From: Paracoccaceae bacterium
GTDB taxonomy: Bacteria; Pseudomonadota; Alphaproteobacteria; Rhodobacterales; Rhodobacteraceae
Reading direction: 5' to 3'
NCBI GenBank assembly: GCA_018647275.1
Contig: JABGTH010000194.1
Location: forward strand, 1-7,894
Length of the DNA: 7,894 bases
Shown here: one piece after another, positions 1 through 7,038 of the stretch
Numbering within the stretch: the first letter of the stretch is position 1
How the letters are laid out: the number at the start of each line of letters is the position of its first letter
Program-made: the position numbers and the translations under genes
The notes under the pieces: model-generated
What the model was told of the DNA's origin: nothing
The model's database searches: none
The model's input: the letters and a program-made list of their open reading frames with translations, nothing else

Positions 1-40
1 AGATTGCTAGCGCAGCCTGAATCTATGCACTCAATAATTG
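1..40. repeat. Long-range direct repeat, left copy (IS right-end sequence)
   Basis: Bases 1-40 match 7855-7894 in the same orientation at 36 of 40 positions (differences at 9, 10, 11 and 29). Both encode the last codons QLLSA-stop of the transposase on the minus strand. The difference inside that coding part is synonymous. The repeat shows that the whole window lies between two co-oriented IS ends. Confidence 0.95.
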
Positions 41-338
41 ACGCCACTCAGTAAGAGCTGCGCTTCGATTGAGCTTGAAATTGTCTCGTGAGTAGAAGTG
101 GCGTTCCTTATTAAAATGGTTGTGGACTGAAGAGTGGATGGCAGCGAACTTTTGCAGAAATCGGACCAAATCTATTCCACCAAAACCGAACTGTTTAATG
201 GCTGATCTCAATGCTGCGTTCTTGCAAAAGATCTTCCACATTACGGAGTGAAAGCCGGAACCGAACGTGAAGCATCACAGCCAGGCGGATGATCTCAGGG
301 CTTGTTTTAAAGTACCTGAATGAAGAGTGTTTTGTCAT
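23..338 (-). pseudogene. IS6-family transposase remnant (nonsense codon plus internal deletion)
   Basis: Translation from ATG at 338-336 begins MTKHSSFRYFKTSPEIIRLA and continues through VRFRLSLRNVEDLLQER, the typical N-terminal helix-turn-helix region of IS6-family transposases. It stops at TAA 197-195 (codon 48), where relatives have a sense codon, probably Glu. The same frame then continues as TVRFWWNRFGP, still family-like. At about 155-163 the sequence jumps to the C-terminal part, read in a different frame: LQKFAAIHSSVHNHFNKERH, ending EWRQLLSA with stop TAG at 25-23. The catalytic core with the D, D and E residues (more than 100 residues) is missing. The three lesions (stop, deletion, frame change) make this a pseudogene. 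The IS6 assignment rests on recognising the protein motifs and on the terminal repeats; no database search was run. Confidence 0.85.
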
Positions 339-379
339 ACGGCTAGGCTACGAAACAGCCCGCTCCGTCTCAAGCTCGT

Positions 380-395
380 TTTGTCTGACAGTACC
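380..395 (-). repeat. Left terminal inverted repeat of IS copy 1
   Basis: Read inward on the minus strand the end is GGTACTGTCAGACAAA. It matches 15 of 16 bases of GGTGCTGTCAGACAAA, the inward-reading end of copy 2 at 7825-7840. It lies about 40 bp upstream of the transposase ATG, as expected in this family. IS6 elements normally leave 8-bp target duplications. The 8 bases next to this end are AACAGCGG (396-403), but the partner flank is outside the window. Confidence 0.85.
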
Positions 396-561
396 AACAG
401 CGGGAATGAGCCCAAAGTACCATATGCTGCAATGCCACGGAATGGCCGCGATCTGTGTAGAGCGGGCTTTTCCGTGGCCGAATTCAGATCTGAGTCAAAT
501 TTGATTGTCCCGCTGGCTCGTCAAAGGGATTGCCGTTGGAGACATTCGGCAAAACTATCGC
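396..561. other. Non-coding spacer downstream of the importer operon
   Basis: These 166 bases lie between the IS relic and the stop codon of the last ATPase gene. No convincing coding sequence, RNA gene or T-run terminator is visible. The octamer TCAAATTT occurs at about 497 and again at 562, overlapping the stop codon of the ATPase gene. The one clear structure is the stem-loop at 434-478. Confidence 0.6.
434..478 (-). terminator. Stem-loop downstream of the operon, possible weak terminator
   Basis: GCCACGGAA (434-442) pairs with TTCCGTGGC (470-478), a perfect 9-bp inverted repeat. Inside it, CCGC and GCGG can form a further 4-bp stem around a 12-nt loop. It lies about 85 bp downstream of the last stop codon on the operon strand. 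There is no T-run after it, so a Rho-independent terminator is not established. It could equally be a 3'-end stabilising hairpin or a decayed repeat. Confidence 0.35.
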
Positions 562-1557
562 TCAAATTTCCTTCCGGATAGCGAGGCAGCTGACCCGATG
601 ACCTGATCCCTGGGACTCCAGTCGCGGTGCCAGTGACCGGCATTCTTCCATAGCGATGGGGCATCTAGGATGGAACCTACAGCCTGACGGGGGCGACAAG
701 GGCGAAGGCAATTCTCCTTCTAGTGCATGTTCCTCGGACAAGGTTTGGTCCAGTGTGGGAACTTCGCTTAGCAAAGCCTGTGTATAGGGGTGTAGGGGGT
801 TTTCCAAAAGATCAGAGGCTCGCGCAATTTCTACAATCTGCCCAAGATACATTACTGCAATCCGATCGGAGACATGTTCGACCACGCTGATGTCGTGGCT
901 GATGAACAGATACGACAGGTTCAAACTGTCGCGCAGATCAAGAAACAGGTTGATGATCTGCGCCTGAATGGAGACATCCAGCGACGCCACAGATTCATCA
1001 CAGACGACGACTTCGGGATTGACCGCCAACGCCCGTGCGATGCAGATCCGCTGGCGCTGCCCTCCGGAAAACTGATGCGGATAGCGGTCAAGTGCGTCCT
1101 CTCGCAGTCCAACCCGATCGAGCGCCTCTATCGCGAAAGAACGCGCCTGCGACCTTTGGATCAGCCCGTGGGCGATGGGGGCTTCGGTGATTGCATCGAG
1201 AATACGCTGACGTGGGTCCAATGCGGCAGCGGGGTTCTGGAAGATCATCTGGACACCCAAACCTTTGCCGATCTTTTGACTTGTCTTGTCCACCATAGGC
1301 TTGCCGTTGAATAGCACATCACCAGAGTCGTGCGGCAGGATACCCGCCACAAGCCGGCCGAGTGTGGATTTCCCACATCCGGACTCGCCTACAAGGCCCA
1401 GCACTTCCCCTTGCTCGATCGCAAGATCAACGCCGTCGACGGCCCGTAAAAGTTTGGCCGTGGATTTCGCCCCAAACGCGGTCGCGATACGATCCGCCAG
1501 ATCAGGCTTCTTTCCAAAGCTGCGACACACAGATTTAAGTTCAATGACTTGTGGCAT
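562..1557 (-). CDS. Peptide/nickel-type ABC importer, ATP-binding protein F (DppF/OppF type)
   Basis: This 331-residue cytoplasmic ATPase would pair with the D-type ATPase to power import. Visible motifs are Walker A GESGCGKS (57-64), Q-loop Gln107 in IFQNP, signature FSGGQ (163-167), Walker B VVVCDE (183-188), D-loop SLD (192-194) and switch His221. After Walker B it reads DESVASLD where many relatives have Pro or Ala in place of the first Ser; catalysis should be unaffected. The C-terminal oligo_HPY region has four cysteines (293, 299, 306, 324). In the D and F ATPases such cysteines are candidate iron-sulfur ligands. The start at 1557 is chosen because AAGGAG lies 5 nt upstream; an in-frame start at 1713 would overlap the D gene by about 150 bp. 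The gap to the D gene stop is 1 nt. It is the last gene of the operon. Confidence 0.95.
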   Translation of the reverse strand: MPQVIELKSVCRSFGKKPDLADRIATAFGAKSTAKLLRAVDGVDLAIEQGEVLGLVGESGCGKSTLGRLVAGILPHDSGDVLFNGKPMVDKTSQKIGKGLGVQMIFQNPAAALDPRQRILDAITEAPIAHGLIQRSQARSFAIEALDRVGLREDALDRYPHQFSGGQRQRICIARALAVNPEVVVCDESVASLDVSIQAQIINLFLDLRDSLNLSYLFISHDISVVEHVSDRIAVMYLGQIVEIARASDLLENPLHPYTQALLSEVPTLDQTLSEEHALEGELPSPLSPPSGCRFHPRCPIAMEECRSLAPRLESQGSGHRVSCLAIRKEI

Positions 1558-1558
1558 G

Positions 1559-2536
1559 TTAGCTCCTTTCTTGAAGCGGAGAGACACAACGAACGGCGTG
1601 GTCGGGCGAGGTTGGGGACAGTTCGGGCAGTACATCACAGGCCGTGGTAGCGTGAGCGCAGCGTGGAGCGAAGGAGCAACCCTTTGGCAGGTTCGACAAC
1701 TGCGGAAGACCACCAGGAATAGAGACCAAGCGTTGCCCGCGCGGCGCGTTCGCAGGCATGCTGGCCATCAACCCCGCAGTATAGGGATGTGATGGTGATT
1801 TCAGCATCACCTCGGTTGCCCCTTGTTCTACGATGCGGCCCGCGTACATCACGGCCACACGATGGGCGATCTGCGCCACGACACCCAGGTCGTGAGAGAC
1901 CCAGATCAACGCCATACCGGTATCGCGGCAAAGACGCCGCATATCGCGCAAGATTTGCGCCTGCACGGTGACGTCCAACGCCGTAGTTGGTTCATCCGCG
2001 ATGATCAAATCGGGCTCGTTCAAGAGTGCGGTGGCAATGACAACTCGCTGCCGCATACCGCCGGAAAACTGGTGTGGATAGGCTTCCAGCCGTTCATCGG
2101 GGCTGTTGATCCCGACACGCACCATCGCCTCGCGAACGATCTGCCGCGCGGCATCGGTAGAGACGTCTCTATGGGCCTGAATGGCCTCAATCATCTGTAC
2201 ACCAATGCGCTGCACCGGGTTAAGGCTAGTGGTTGGATCCTGAAAAATCATTGCAATTCTGTTGCCGCGCAGGCCTTGCCATTGCGCCTCAGAATAGTTG
2301 GTGATTTCGGTGCCACCGAACGCAATGCGCCCCGCTGTGACGCGGCCCGGCCGGTCGACCAATCCCATGATGGACAGTCCAAGAACGGTTTTGCCCGAGC
2401 CGGACTCCCCCACGATGCCGAGAACATCGCCGCGCGTGACCTCGAGATCAACGCCACTCACGGCCGCCAAGGGCCCGTCGGGCGTGGGAAATTCTGTGCG
2501 CAGTCCTTGAATGGACAAAAGCTTTAGCTGGTTCAT
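1559..2536 (-). CDS. Peptide/nickel-type ABC importer, ATP-binding protein D (DppD/OppD type)
   Basis: This is the 325-residue partner ATPase of the importer. Motifs in order are Walker A GESGSGKT (43-50), Q-loop Gln99 in IFQDP, signature FSGGM (157-161, with Met in place of the usual Gln, as is common in DppD), Walker B LIIADE (177-182), D-loop ALD (186-188) and switch His215. The C-terminal oligo_HPY extension runs from about residue 235. It has cysteines at 287, 293, 300 and 317, spaced C-x5-C-x6-C-x16-C, nearly the same as in the F subunit. Its ATG overlaps the TGA of the upstream permease C gene in an ATGA arrangement (2536-2533), which predicts translational coupling. Length and motif content are normal, and no lesion is seen. 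Confidence 0.95.
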   Translation of the reverse strand: MNQLKLLSIQGLRTEFPTPDGPLAAVSGVDLEVTRGDVLGIVGESGSGKTVLGLSIMGLVDRPGRVTAGRIAFGGTEITNYSEAQWQGLRGNRIAMIFQDPTTSLNPVQRIGVQMIEAIQAHRDVSTDAARQIVREAMVRVGINSPDERLEAYPHQFSGGMRQRVVIATALLNEPDLIIADEPTTALDVTVQAQILRDMRRLCRDTGMALIWVSHDLGVVAQIAHRVAVMYAGRIVEQGATEVMLKSPSHPYTAGLMASMPANAPRGQRLVSIPGGLPQLSNLPKGCSFAPRCAHATTACDVLPELSPTSPDHAVRCVSPLQERS

Positions 2537-3441
2537 TTTGAAAGCCTTGGATTGATGATTGCGCGCAGCTGGTCACCGAAGATGTTGATTGCCGCAACGG
2601 TCGCAAGCAGCATGATGCCGGGAAAAAACGTAATCCAATACGCACCTGACAGGATGTAGTCGAAGCCGTTTGAGATCAGTGATCCTAGCGATGGCTCAGT
2701 GATGGGCACGCCTACGCCGAGGAAGCTGAGGGTTGCTTCAATCGAGATGGAGTGCGCCGTTTGCAAGGTTGCCAGCACAATCAGCGACGAAACGCTGTTT
2801 GGCAAAAGATGCTTCCAGATGATACGGGCGTTGCTGAGTTCCAGGCAGGTCGCTGCCTCGAAATACTCTTTGCGACGTTCTACCATGGCGGCTGCACGGA
2901 CCGTGCGCGCATAAAGTGCCCATTGCACGATCGCTAGTGCAATGATGACCTTGTCGATGCCTTTGCCCAGCAACGCGAGCAACACGAGCGCAACCAGAAT
3001 AGCCGGGAAAGAGAGCTGAATATCGACAACCCGCATTAAAAACGCATCGATCCGACCGCCATAGAAGGCGGACGTCAGCCCAACCGAGAGTCCTATTGCC
3101 AACGCGATTAGGGCGCTGCTGATGGCTACGGTCAGGCTGGTACGCAATCCATAGAGGATCGAGCTAAGAACATCCCGCCCCGCCCCATCAGTGCCAAGCC
3201 AGGCGATCGTGCCGTCAAACATCTCTTCACCGGGCGCAAGCCGTCCGTCCATGATGCTGACGGTAGACAGATCATATGGGTTGGTTGGCGCGATAAGGGG
3301 CGCGAATATCGCAGACGCGACGATTAAAATCAGCAGAAAGCCCGAGATTAAAGTTGTGGGCTTTGAAAGTACTGCCTGCATGGTCTTAAAAATGCCTTCG
3401 TTGCGAAGCCTCAAAGCGGATATTGCTTTTAAGTTGCTCAT
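2533..3441 (-). CDS. Peptide/nickel-type ABC importer, permease C (DppC/OppC type)
   Basis: This 302-residue inner-membrane permease forms the translocation channel with permease B. It has a cytoplasmic N-terminus, a first membrane segment at about 30-51 and a short periplasmic region with the hallmark LGTDGAGRD (82-90). Further hydrophobic segments lie at about 102-127, 142-158, 160-175, 218-240 and 270-292. The cytoplasmic EAA coupling loop is at about 192-216 (EYFEAATCLE through HLLPNSV) and docks onto an ATPase. The start overlaps the stop of permease B in an ATGA arrangement (3441-3438). A purine-rich stretch, AGGGAGAAGGAGG, directly precedes the ATG. The length is typical for the family and the frame is intact. 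Confidence 0.95.
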   Translation of the reverse strand: MSNLKAISALRLRNEGIFKTMQAVLSKPTTLISGFLLILIVASAIFAPLIAPTNPYDLSTVSIMDGRLAPGEEMFDGTIAWLGTDGAGRDVLSSILYGLRTSLTVAISSALIALAIGLSVGLTSAFYGGRIDAFLMRVVDIQLSFPAILVALVLLALLGKGIDKVIIALAIVQWALYARTVRAAAMVERRKEYFEAATCLELSNARIIWKHLLPNSVSSLIVLATLQTAHSISIEATLSFLGVGVPITEPSLGSLISNGFDYILSGAYWITFFPGIMLLATVAAINIFGDQLRAIINPRLSK

Positions 3442-4415
3442 CCTCCTTCTCCCTGCAAGCGCACGCGTGGATCCAGCACCGCGTAAATGATATCGACCAC
3501 CAAGTTTAAGACGAGGAACAGAGCCACCACGAAGAGCAGATAAGCCACGACAATGGGGCGATCTAGGTTAACGATTGCGTCGATCACAAGCTTGCCCAGA
3601 CCGGGCCAGGCAAAGATGGACTCCGTAACAGTCGCAAAGGCTATTAACGTGCCAAATTCTATCCCCAGCACAGTGATAATTGGTATAAGGATATTAGGCA
3701 GAAGATGAGCGCGAACGATACGCTTGGAAGATAACCCCTTTGCGCGCGCAAATTTGATGTAGTCTTGTGCCATCACCTCCTCAGTCCCTGCCCGCGTCAG
3801 ACGTATTACCATTGCGATCTTGAACAGAGCGAGGTTTGTGGCGGGGAGAATAAGGTGCTTGAGGCCGTCAAGAGTAAATAAGCTGCTCTCAATCCCAAGG
3901 AAGACGGCCGTCTCTCCTCGGCCCGAAACTGGTAGCCATCCAAGGATGACGGAAAAAACAATGATCATCATAAGCCCAAGCCAGAAAGTTGGAACCGAAA
4001 TCCCAAGTACCGATCCACCCATTATGATGCGTGTGCCCCATCCATTGGGACGTAGGCCCGCGTAGATTCCCAATGGTAGCCCCACCGTTATAGCGATTAT
4101 CAGGGCACTCGTAGCGAGTTCGAGTGTGGCCGGAAAACGCTCGACCATGAGTGCTAGTGCGGGTCTTCCAAAGATGAAGGAATTGCCCAGATCACCCGCT
4201 AACGCGCCTGTCAGAAACTTCCAGTATTGCACATAGGCAGGTTGATCGAGGCCGAAGTCACGGCGCACGCGGTCGATTTCTTCGGGTAGGCTTTCTGGAT
4301 TGACCAGCATGTCGACCGGATCACCGACCAGATTGATCATAGAAAATACAATCAACGACATGACAAAAAGGACGACCACGCTTTGCATGACGCGTCTAAG
4401 AATAAAGGCTAGCAT
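3438..4415 (-). CDS. Peptide/nickel-type ABC importer, permease B (DppB/OppB type)
   Basis: This is a 325-residue integral membrane permease. The N-terminus MLAFILRRVMQSVVVLFVMS gives membrane segment 1, followed by a periplasmic region with the hallmark GDLGNS (74-79). Five further hydrophobic segments follow. The EAA loop, DYIKFARAKGL through HLLPN, is at about 218-241. The C-terminus LDPRVRL is typical of DppB. An AAGGAA ribosome binding site lies 6 nt upstream of the ATG at 4415. The stop overlaps the permease C start. The 59-nt gap to the binding-protein stop contains a hairpin (4433-4466). That arrangement is usual where the binding protein is made in excess over the membrane parts. Confidence 0.95.
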   Translation of the reverse strand: MLAFILRRVMQSVVVLFVMSLIVFSMINLVGDPVDMLVNPESLPEEIDRVRRDFGLDQPAYVQYWKFLTGALAGDLGNSFIFGRPALALMVERFPATLELATSALIIAITVGLPLGIYAGLRPNGWGTRIIMGGSVLGISVPTFWLGLMMIIVFSVILGWLPVSGRGETAVFLGIESSLFTLDGLKHLILPATNLALFKIAMVIRLTRAGTEEVMAQDYIKFARAKGLSSKRIVRAHLLPNILIPIITVLGIEFGTLIAFATVTESIFAWPGLGKLVIDAIVNLDRPIVVAYLLFVVALFLVLNLVVDIIYAVLDPRVRLQGEGG

Positions 4416-4432
4416 GGAGGGTTCCTTTTAAC

Positions 4433-4466
4433 GGTTGGCCCGCCTGAGATAAATGACAGGCCAACC
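4433..4466 (-). promoter_or_regulatory. Intercistronic hairpin between binding protein and permease B
   Basis: GGTTGGCC (4433-4440) and GGCCAACC (4459-4466) form a perfect 8-bp inverted repeat with an 18-nt loop. An alternative pairing joins GGTTGG/CCAACC with CCTG/CAGG. It starts 8 nt beyond the binding-protein stop on the minus strand. No T-run follows, so it is better read as an mRNA-stabilising or partial-termination element that sets a binding-protein excess (inference) than as a full terminator. Confidence 0.6.
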
Positions 4467-4474
4467 TTATATTA

Positions 4475-6064
4475 TTATTTCGAGCGGATGTTGTGGATAA
4501 AAGTACTATCCAAGGCTCCGTGTTTATAAGCAATGCCGTCACGAGCTGCCCAGGTCGCGATCTCATGATGAATAGGAACAAGCGCGTATTCTTGCATCGC
4601 GATTTCGGTCGCCTCAATGAATAATTTTTCACCTATTGTGATATCCATGGACGCGCGCCCACTTTCAATCAACCCATCAACCTTGGCGTTGCTGTAACCG
4701 TTACGATTGCCTGGACCATATCCTCTTTCTTTTTGTTTCGTATGGATAAAAATCCGCAGTGGATGCGAAGGCTCGCCTGAACCATTCGCATAGCCAGACA
4801 TGGCTACGGTGAATTCAGGCGTTTTATCCGGTCCTCCGCGAGCAAATCGCTTGAAAAAGACAGACGCAGGCATAGTCTCCACCGTTGTGTCGATTCCAAT
4901 ACGCGACAGCATCTGTGCTATGGCTTCAAGAATCCTAGTATCATTAGAATAACGACCAGCCGGACCATGCACAGTCAATTTGAACCCGTCCGCAAATCCT
5001 GCTTCAGCCAATAATTCTTTTGCACGATCAGGGTCATATTCGTCAGGCTTGAGATTGACTGAATAACCAATGTAACCTTCTGGCGAAAACTGACCCGCCG
5101 GCTTCGATAGTCCATCCATTACACGATCCGCAATAGCCTTTCGATTGATCGCGAGAGATACAGCTTTGCGCACGCGAATGTCCTGGAACGGTGATGCAAT
5201 ATTATTGCCTTCATGATCCGTCACGAAAGGCCTTATCTGATCGTCCGTCAAATGCAGTGTTATGTAAAGCAAGCGATTGGATACGGATTTGAATACCGAA
5301 ATTCCTTCTCGGCTTTCAAGATTGGGCAAATCAGCGGGCCCGACTCGTTCAATAAAATCTACATCACCCGCAATTAATGCTGCTGACCGGGTTGTCCCGT
5401 CTCCAATAACCCGAACAATTACATTATCCCATTCGGCAATAGCCCCCCAATAACCATCATTGCGCGCTAATTCGATCACGTCGCCTGGTAGCCATTTTGA
5501 TAATGTCAATGGGCCTGTCCCGAAGGACGCTGCGCCAGTGTTGAAGTCCTCTGTAGTGGCATTCACAAATGCAGAGTCGATGATCGCAACCCTAGACATA
5601 TCGTTGGGTGTGAACGGGTAAGGTTTCTCGGTCGAAATGCGTAATGTAAGATCGTCGACAATTTCAAAAGATTTTCCTTTAATGAAAGTTGCAAAACTGG
5701 ACGGGCTGTTTGGCACGTTTGCCGCCCGTTGCATAGTTGCAACCACGTCTTCGGCAGTGAAAGCTGCCCCATTGTGAAAGGTAACACCGGAACGCAGCTT
5801 GAATTCCCAGGTGGTGTCATTGACCGGCTTCCAAGATTGAGCCAGCCCAGGAACGAGTTTCTGATTCACATCCTGCAGAACCAGCGCATCGTAGACCTGC
5901 GTCGCCATTGAGTTGTTGATAGTCAGGTTCTGATAGTGCGGATCCATTGACGTGGGTTCGGCCGCGAGGGCCACCTTCAGGTCTTGGGCCGACACAGGGC
6001 CACCGGTGAGGCCAACGCCCGCCGCGACAACGGCAAGCATGCCAATGGTTGTTCGTATAGTCAT
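4475..6064 (-). CDS. ABC importer substrate-binding protein, family 5 (peptide/nickel type)
   Basis: This 529-residue periplasmic binding protein captures the solute and delivers it to the permeases. The N-terminus has a Sec signal peptide: MTIRTT, a hydrophobic core at about 7-21, and probable cleavage after VSA (residue 26, before QDLKV). No lipobox cysteine is present, so it should be soluble. The SBP_bac_5 signature is clear at about 70-100 (LVPGLAQSWKPVND then WEFKLRSGVTFHNG, followed by FTAEDV). The ligand cannot be deduced; the family binds peptides, nickel complexes, glutathione, opines and sugars. The ribosome binding site GGGAGGA is 6-7 nt upstream of ATG 6064. The gap to the upstream hydrolase gene is 29 nt. 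The body of the gene looks more AT-rich than the ATPase genes (a hand count gives 42% GC at 4621-4680). Confidence 0.95.
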   Translation of the reverse strand: MTIRTTIGMLAVVAAGVGLTGGPVSAQDLKVALAAEPTSMDPHYQNLTINNSMATQVYDALVLQDVNQKLVPGLAQSWKPVNDTTWEFKLRSGVTFHNGAAFTAEDVVATMQRAANVPNSPSSFATFIKGKSFEIVDDLTLRISTEKPYPFTPNDMSRVAIIDSAFVNATTEDFNTGAASFGTGPLTLSKWLPGDVIELARNDGYWGAIAEWDNVIVRVIGDGTTRSAALIAGDVDFIERVGPADLPNLESREGISVFKSVSNRLLYITLHLTDDQIRPFVTDHEGNNIASPFQDIRVRKAVSLAINRKAIADRVMDGLSKPAGQFSPEGYIGYSVNLKPDEYDPDRAKELLAEAGFADGFKLTVHGPAGRYSNDTRILEAIAQMLSRIGIDTTVETMPASVFFKRFARGGPDKTPEFTVAMSGYANGSGEPSHPLRIFIHTKQKERGYGPGNRNGYSNAKVDGLIESGRASMDITIGEKLFIEATEIAMQEYALVPIHHEIATWAARDGIAYKHGALDSTFIHNIRSK

Positions 6065-6093
6065 CTTTCTTCCTCCCTTTCACTGATATCCAA

Positions 6094-6927
6094 TCAGTTT
6101 TTTGATGTTGATAGCTCGTGGCTCTTACAGTGGTATGCAAACTGTCTAATCTGTTCGTTGAAGAGATCTGGGCATTCCACGTAGGACGCGTGTCCCGTTT
6201 TGGGGAAAACGACCTGCTTTGCTTTCGGAAATGTCGAGACCAGCGCTCCATGCATGTCAGGTGAGATCACAGTGTCTTTGCCCCCTGACAAAATGAGCAC
6301 CGGAACGCGCACATTCGGACCGATTTTCGCATTGTCGGCTTCCTGGCTCATGCGGCCACCATCGCGGATCCCTTCGATCCGCGCGCCCGTTGCTATTTCC
6401 GCCAGGAACCGAATAACGGCTTGAGATGTCCCTTCGGGTGTGCTGCGTTTGGCGCGTTCAAGACCATAGGCCGTGTCGACCCCTTCGGACTTGATGTGAT
6501 CAATCCTCGTCGCGTAGCGCGCCATCAACGGTGCACTTGCGGGAAGGCCAAAACCCAGATGCGTCGAAGACAGAACCAGACCTGCGGTTGAACATTCCCG
6601 ATCAGCAGCCAACTGCGTGGCAATCACGCCCCCCATTGAATGGCCAACCACGATTGCCTCGCGAATCTTCACTGCCTGCATCAGCGCCTTGGCGGCGTCA
6701 ACATAGTCTTCAATCTTATCGCCGAACACATCGGAGGCTCCAAAGCTTGGCGCATCCCATGCAACAACGTGAAAAGAAGGCGCGAGAACTTCAAAGATAT
6801 GGAACCAGCTCCGGCTGCTGCCATTCATGCCATGAAGGAAAAATAGGTCAGGACCCTTTCCCGCTTCCCGATATGCCAGACGACCATCCTTGTACGATAC
6901 GTACTGCAACTTCGGCATTTTCAACAT
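6094..6927 (-). CDS. Alpha/beta-fold hydrolase
   Basis: This 277-residue protein has a full catalytic set: oxyanion-hole motif FLHGMNGSS (30-38), nucleophile elbow GHSMGG with Ser97, acid Asp218 in GGKDTVI, and His246 in GHASY. No signal peptide or membrane segment is seen, so it should be cytoplasmic. The family includes esterases, enol-lactonases, haloperoxidases, C-C hydrolases and proline-type aminopeptidases. The sequence does not say which, and the cap region (about 125-190) is not diagnostic to me. It lies 29 nt upstream of the binding-protein gene on the same strand, so it very probably acts on the imported compound. The start at 6927 is chosen because AGAGGG ends 10 nt upstream. ATG 6918 is a weaker alternative. 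The ribosome binding site lies in a hairpin arm (6938-6965). Confidence 0.92.
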   Translation of the reverse strand: MLKMPKLQYVSYKDGRLAYREAGKGPDLFFLHGMNGSSRSWFHIFEVLAPSFHVVAWDAPSFGASDVFGDKIEDYVDAAKALMQAVKIREAIVVGHSMGGVIATQLAADRECSTAGLVLSSTHLGFGLPASAPLMARYATRIDHIKSEGVDTAYGLERAKRSTPEGTSQAVIRFLAEIATGARIEGIRDGGRMSQEADNAKIGPNVRVPVLILSGGKDTVISPDMHGALVSTFPKAKQVVFPKTGHASYVECPDLFNEQIRQFAYHCKSHELSTSKN

Positions 6928-6937
6928 GCGCGTGACG

Positions 6938-6965
6938 CCCTCTGAACATTGACTTCATCAGAGGG
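6938..6965 (-). promoter_or_regulatory. Inverted repeat covering the hydrolase ribosome binding site
   Basis: CCCTCTGA (6938-6945) and TCAGAGGG (6958-6965) are a perfect 8-bp inverted repeat with a 12-nt loop. In the minus-strand mRNA the downstream arm contains AGAGGG, the only plausible Shine-Dalgarno for ATG 6927. If formed, the hairpin would hide it. A protein operator is an alternative reading. Confidence 0.5.
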
Positions 6966-6997
6966 TGCCATGAATTGGCTTAGATGCCTCGGCACCC
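6963..6997 (-). promoter_or_regulatory. Competing inverted repeat upstream of the hydrolase
   Basis: GGGTGCC (6963-6969) pairs with GGCACCC (6991-6997), 7 bp around a 21-nt loop that holds a small GGC/GCC stem. Bases 6963-6965 are also part of the ribosome-binding-site hairpin at 6938-6965, so the full stems cannot form together. Confidence 0.4.
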
Positions 6998-7038
6998 ACT
7001 GCTCATCAATTGCAGCACAGAGGGTAATAGCATAAAAG

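Larger units (their letters stand above)
1..395 (-). mobile_element. Internally deleted IS6-family insertion sequence (copy 1, relic)
   Basis: The segment reads on the minus strand as the two ends of an IS6-family element joined together. From 338 down to about 160 it encodes the transposase N-terminal region. From about 157 down to 23 it encodes the transposase C-terminus in another frame. The DDE catalytic middle is absent. The left terminal inverted repeat is at 380-395. By comparison with the second copy (7825-7894), the right end should lie about 30 bp before base 1. The whole relic would then be about 425 bp, against roughly 800 bp or more for an intact IS6 element. It cannot encode an active transposase, but if both ends are intact it could be moved by one supplied in trans. 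Confidence 0.85.

Noticed and set aside
289..581. Two plus-strand open frames crossing the IS end and the spacer
   Set aside because: They run across the IS terminus, the antisense of transposase codons, and the end of the ATPase gene. They are chance frames.
874..1314. Plus-strand open frame opposite the F-type ATPase gene
   Set aside because: Same reason: antisense of a conserved coding region, with no domain seen.
1558..1713. N-terminal extension of the F-type ATPase to an in-frame start at 1713
   Set aside because: It would overlap the D-type ATPase gene by about 150 bp and adds residues unlike the family. The ATG at 1557 has a good ribosome binding site (AAGGAG) and begins the normal domain.
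1823..2527. Long plus-strand open frame of about 234 codons opposite the D-type ATPase gene
   Set aside because: It is the antisense of a strongly conserved ATPase, with no known motif and no ribosome binding site. It is a GC-rich coding shadow.
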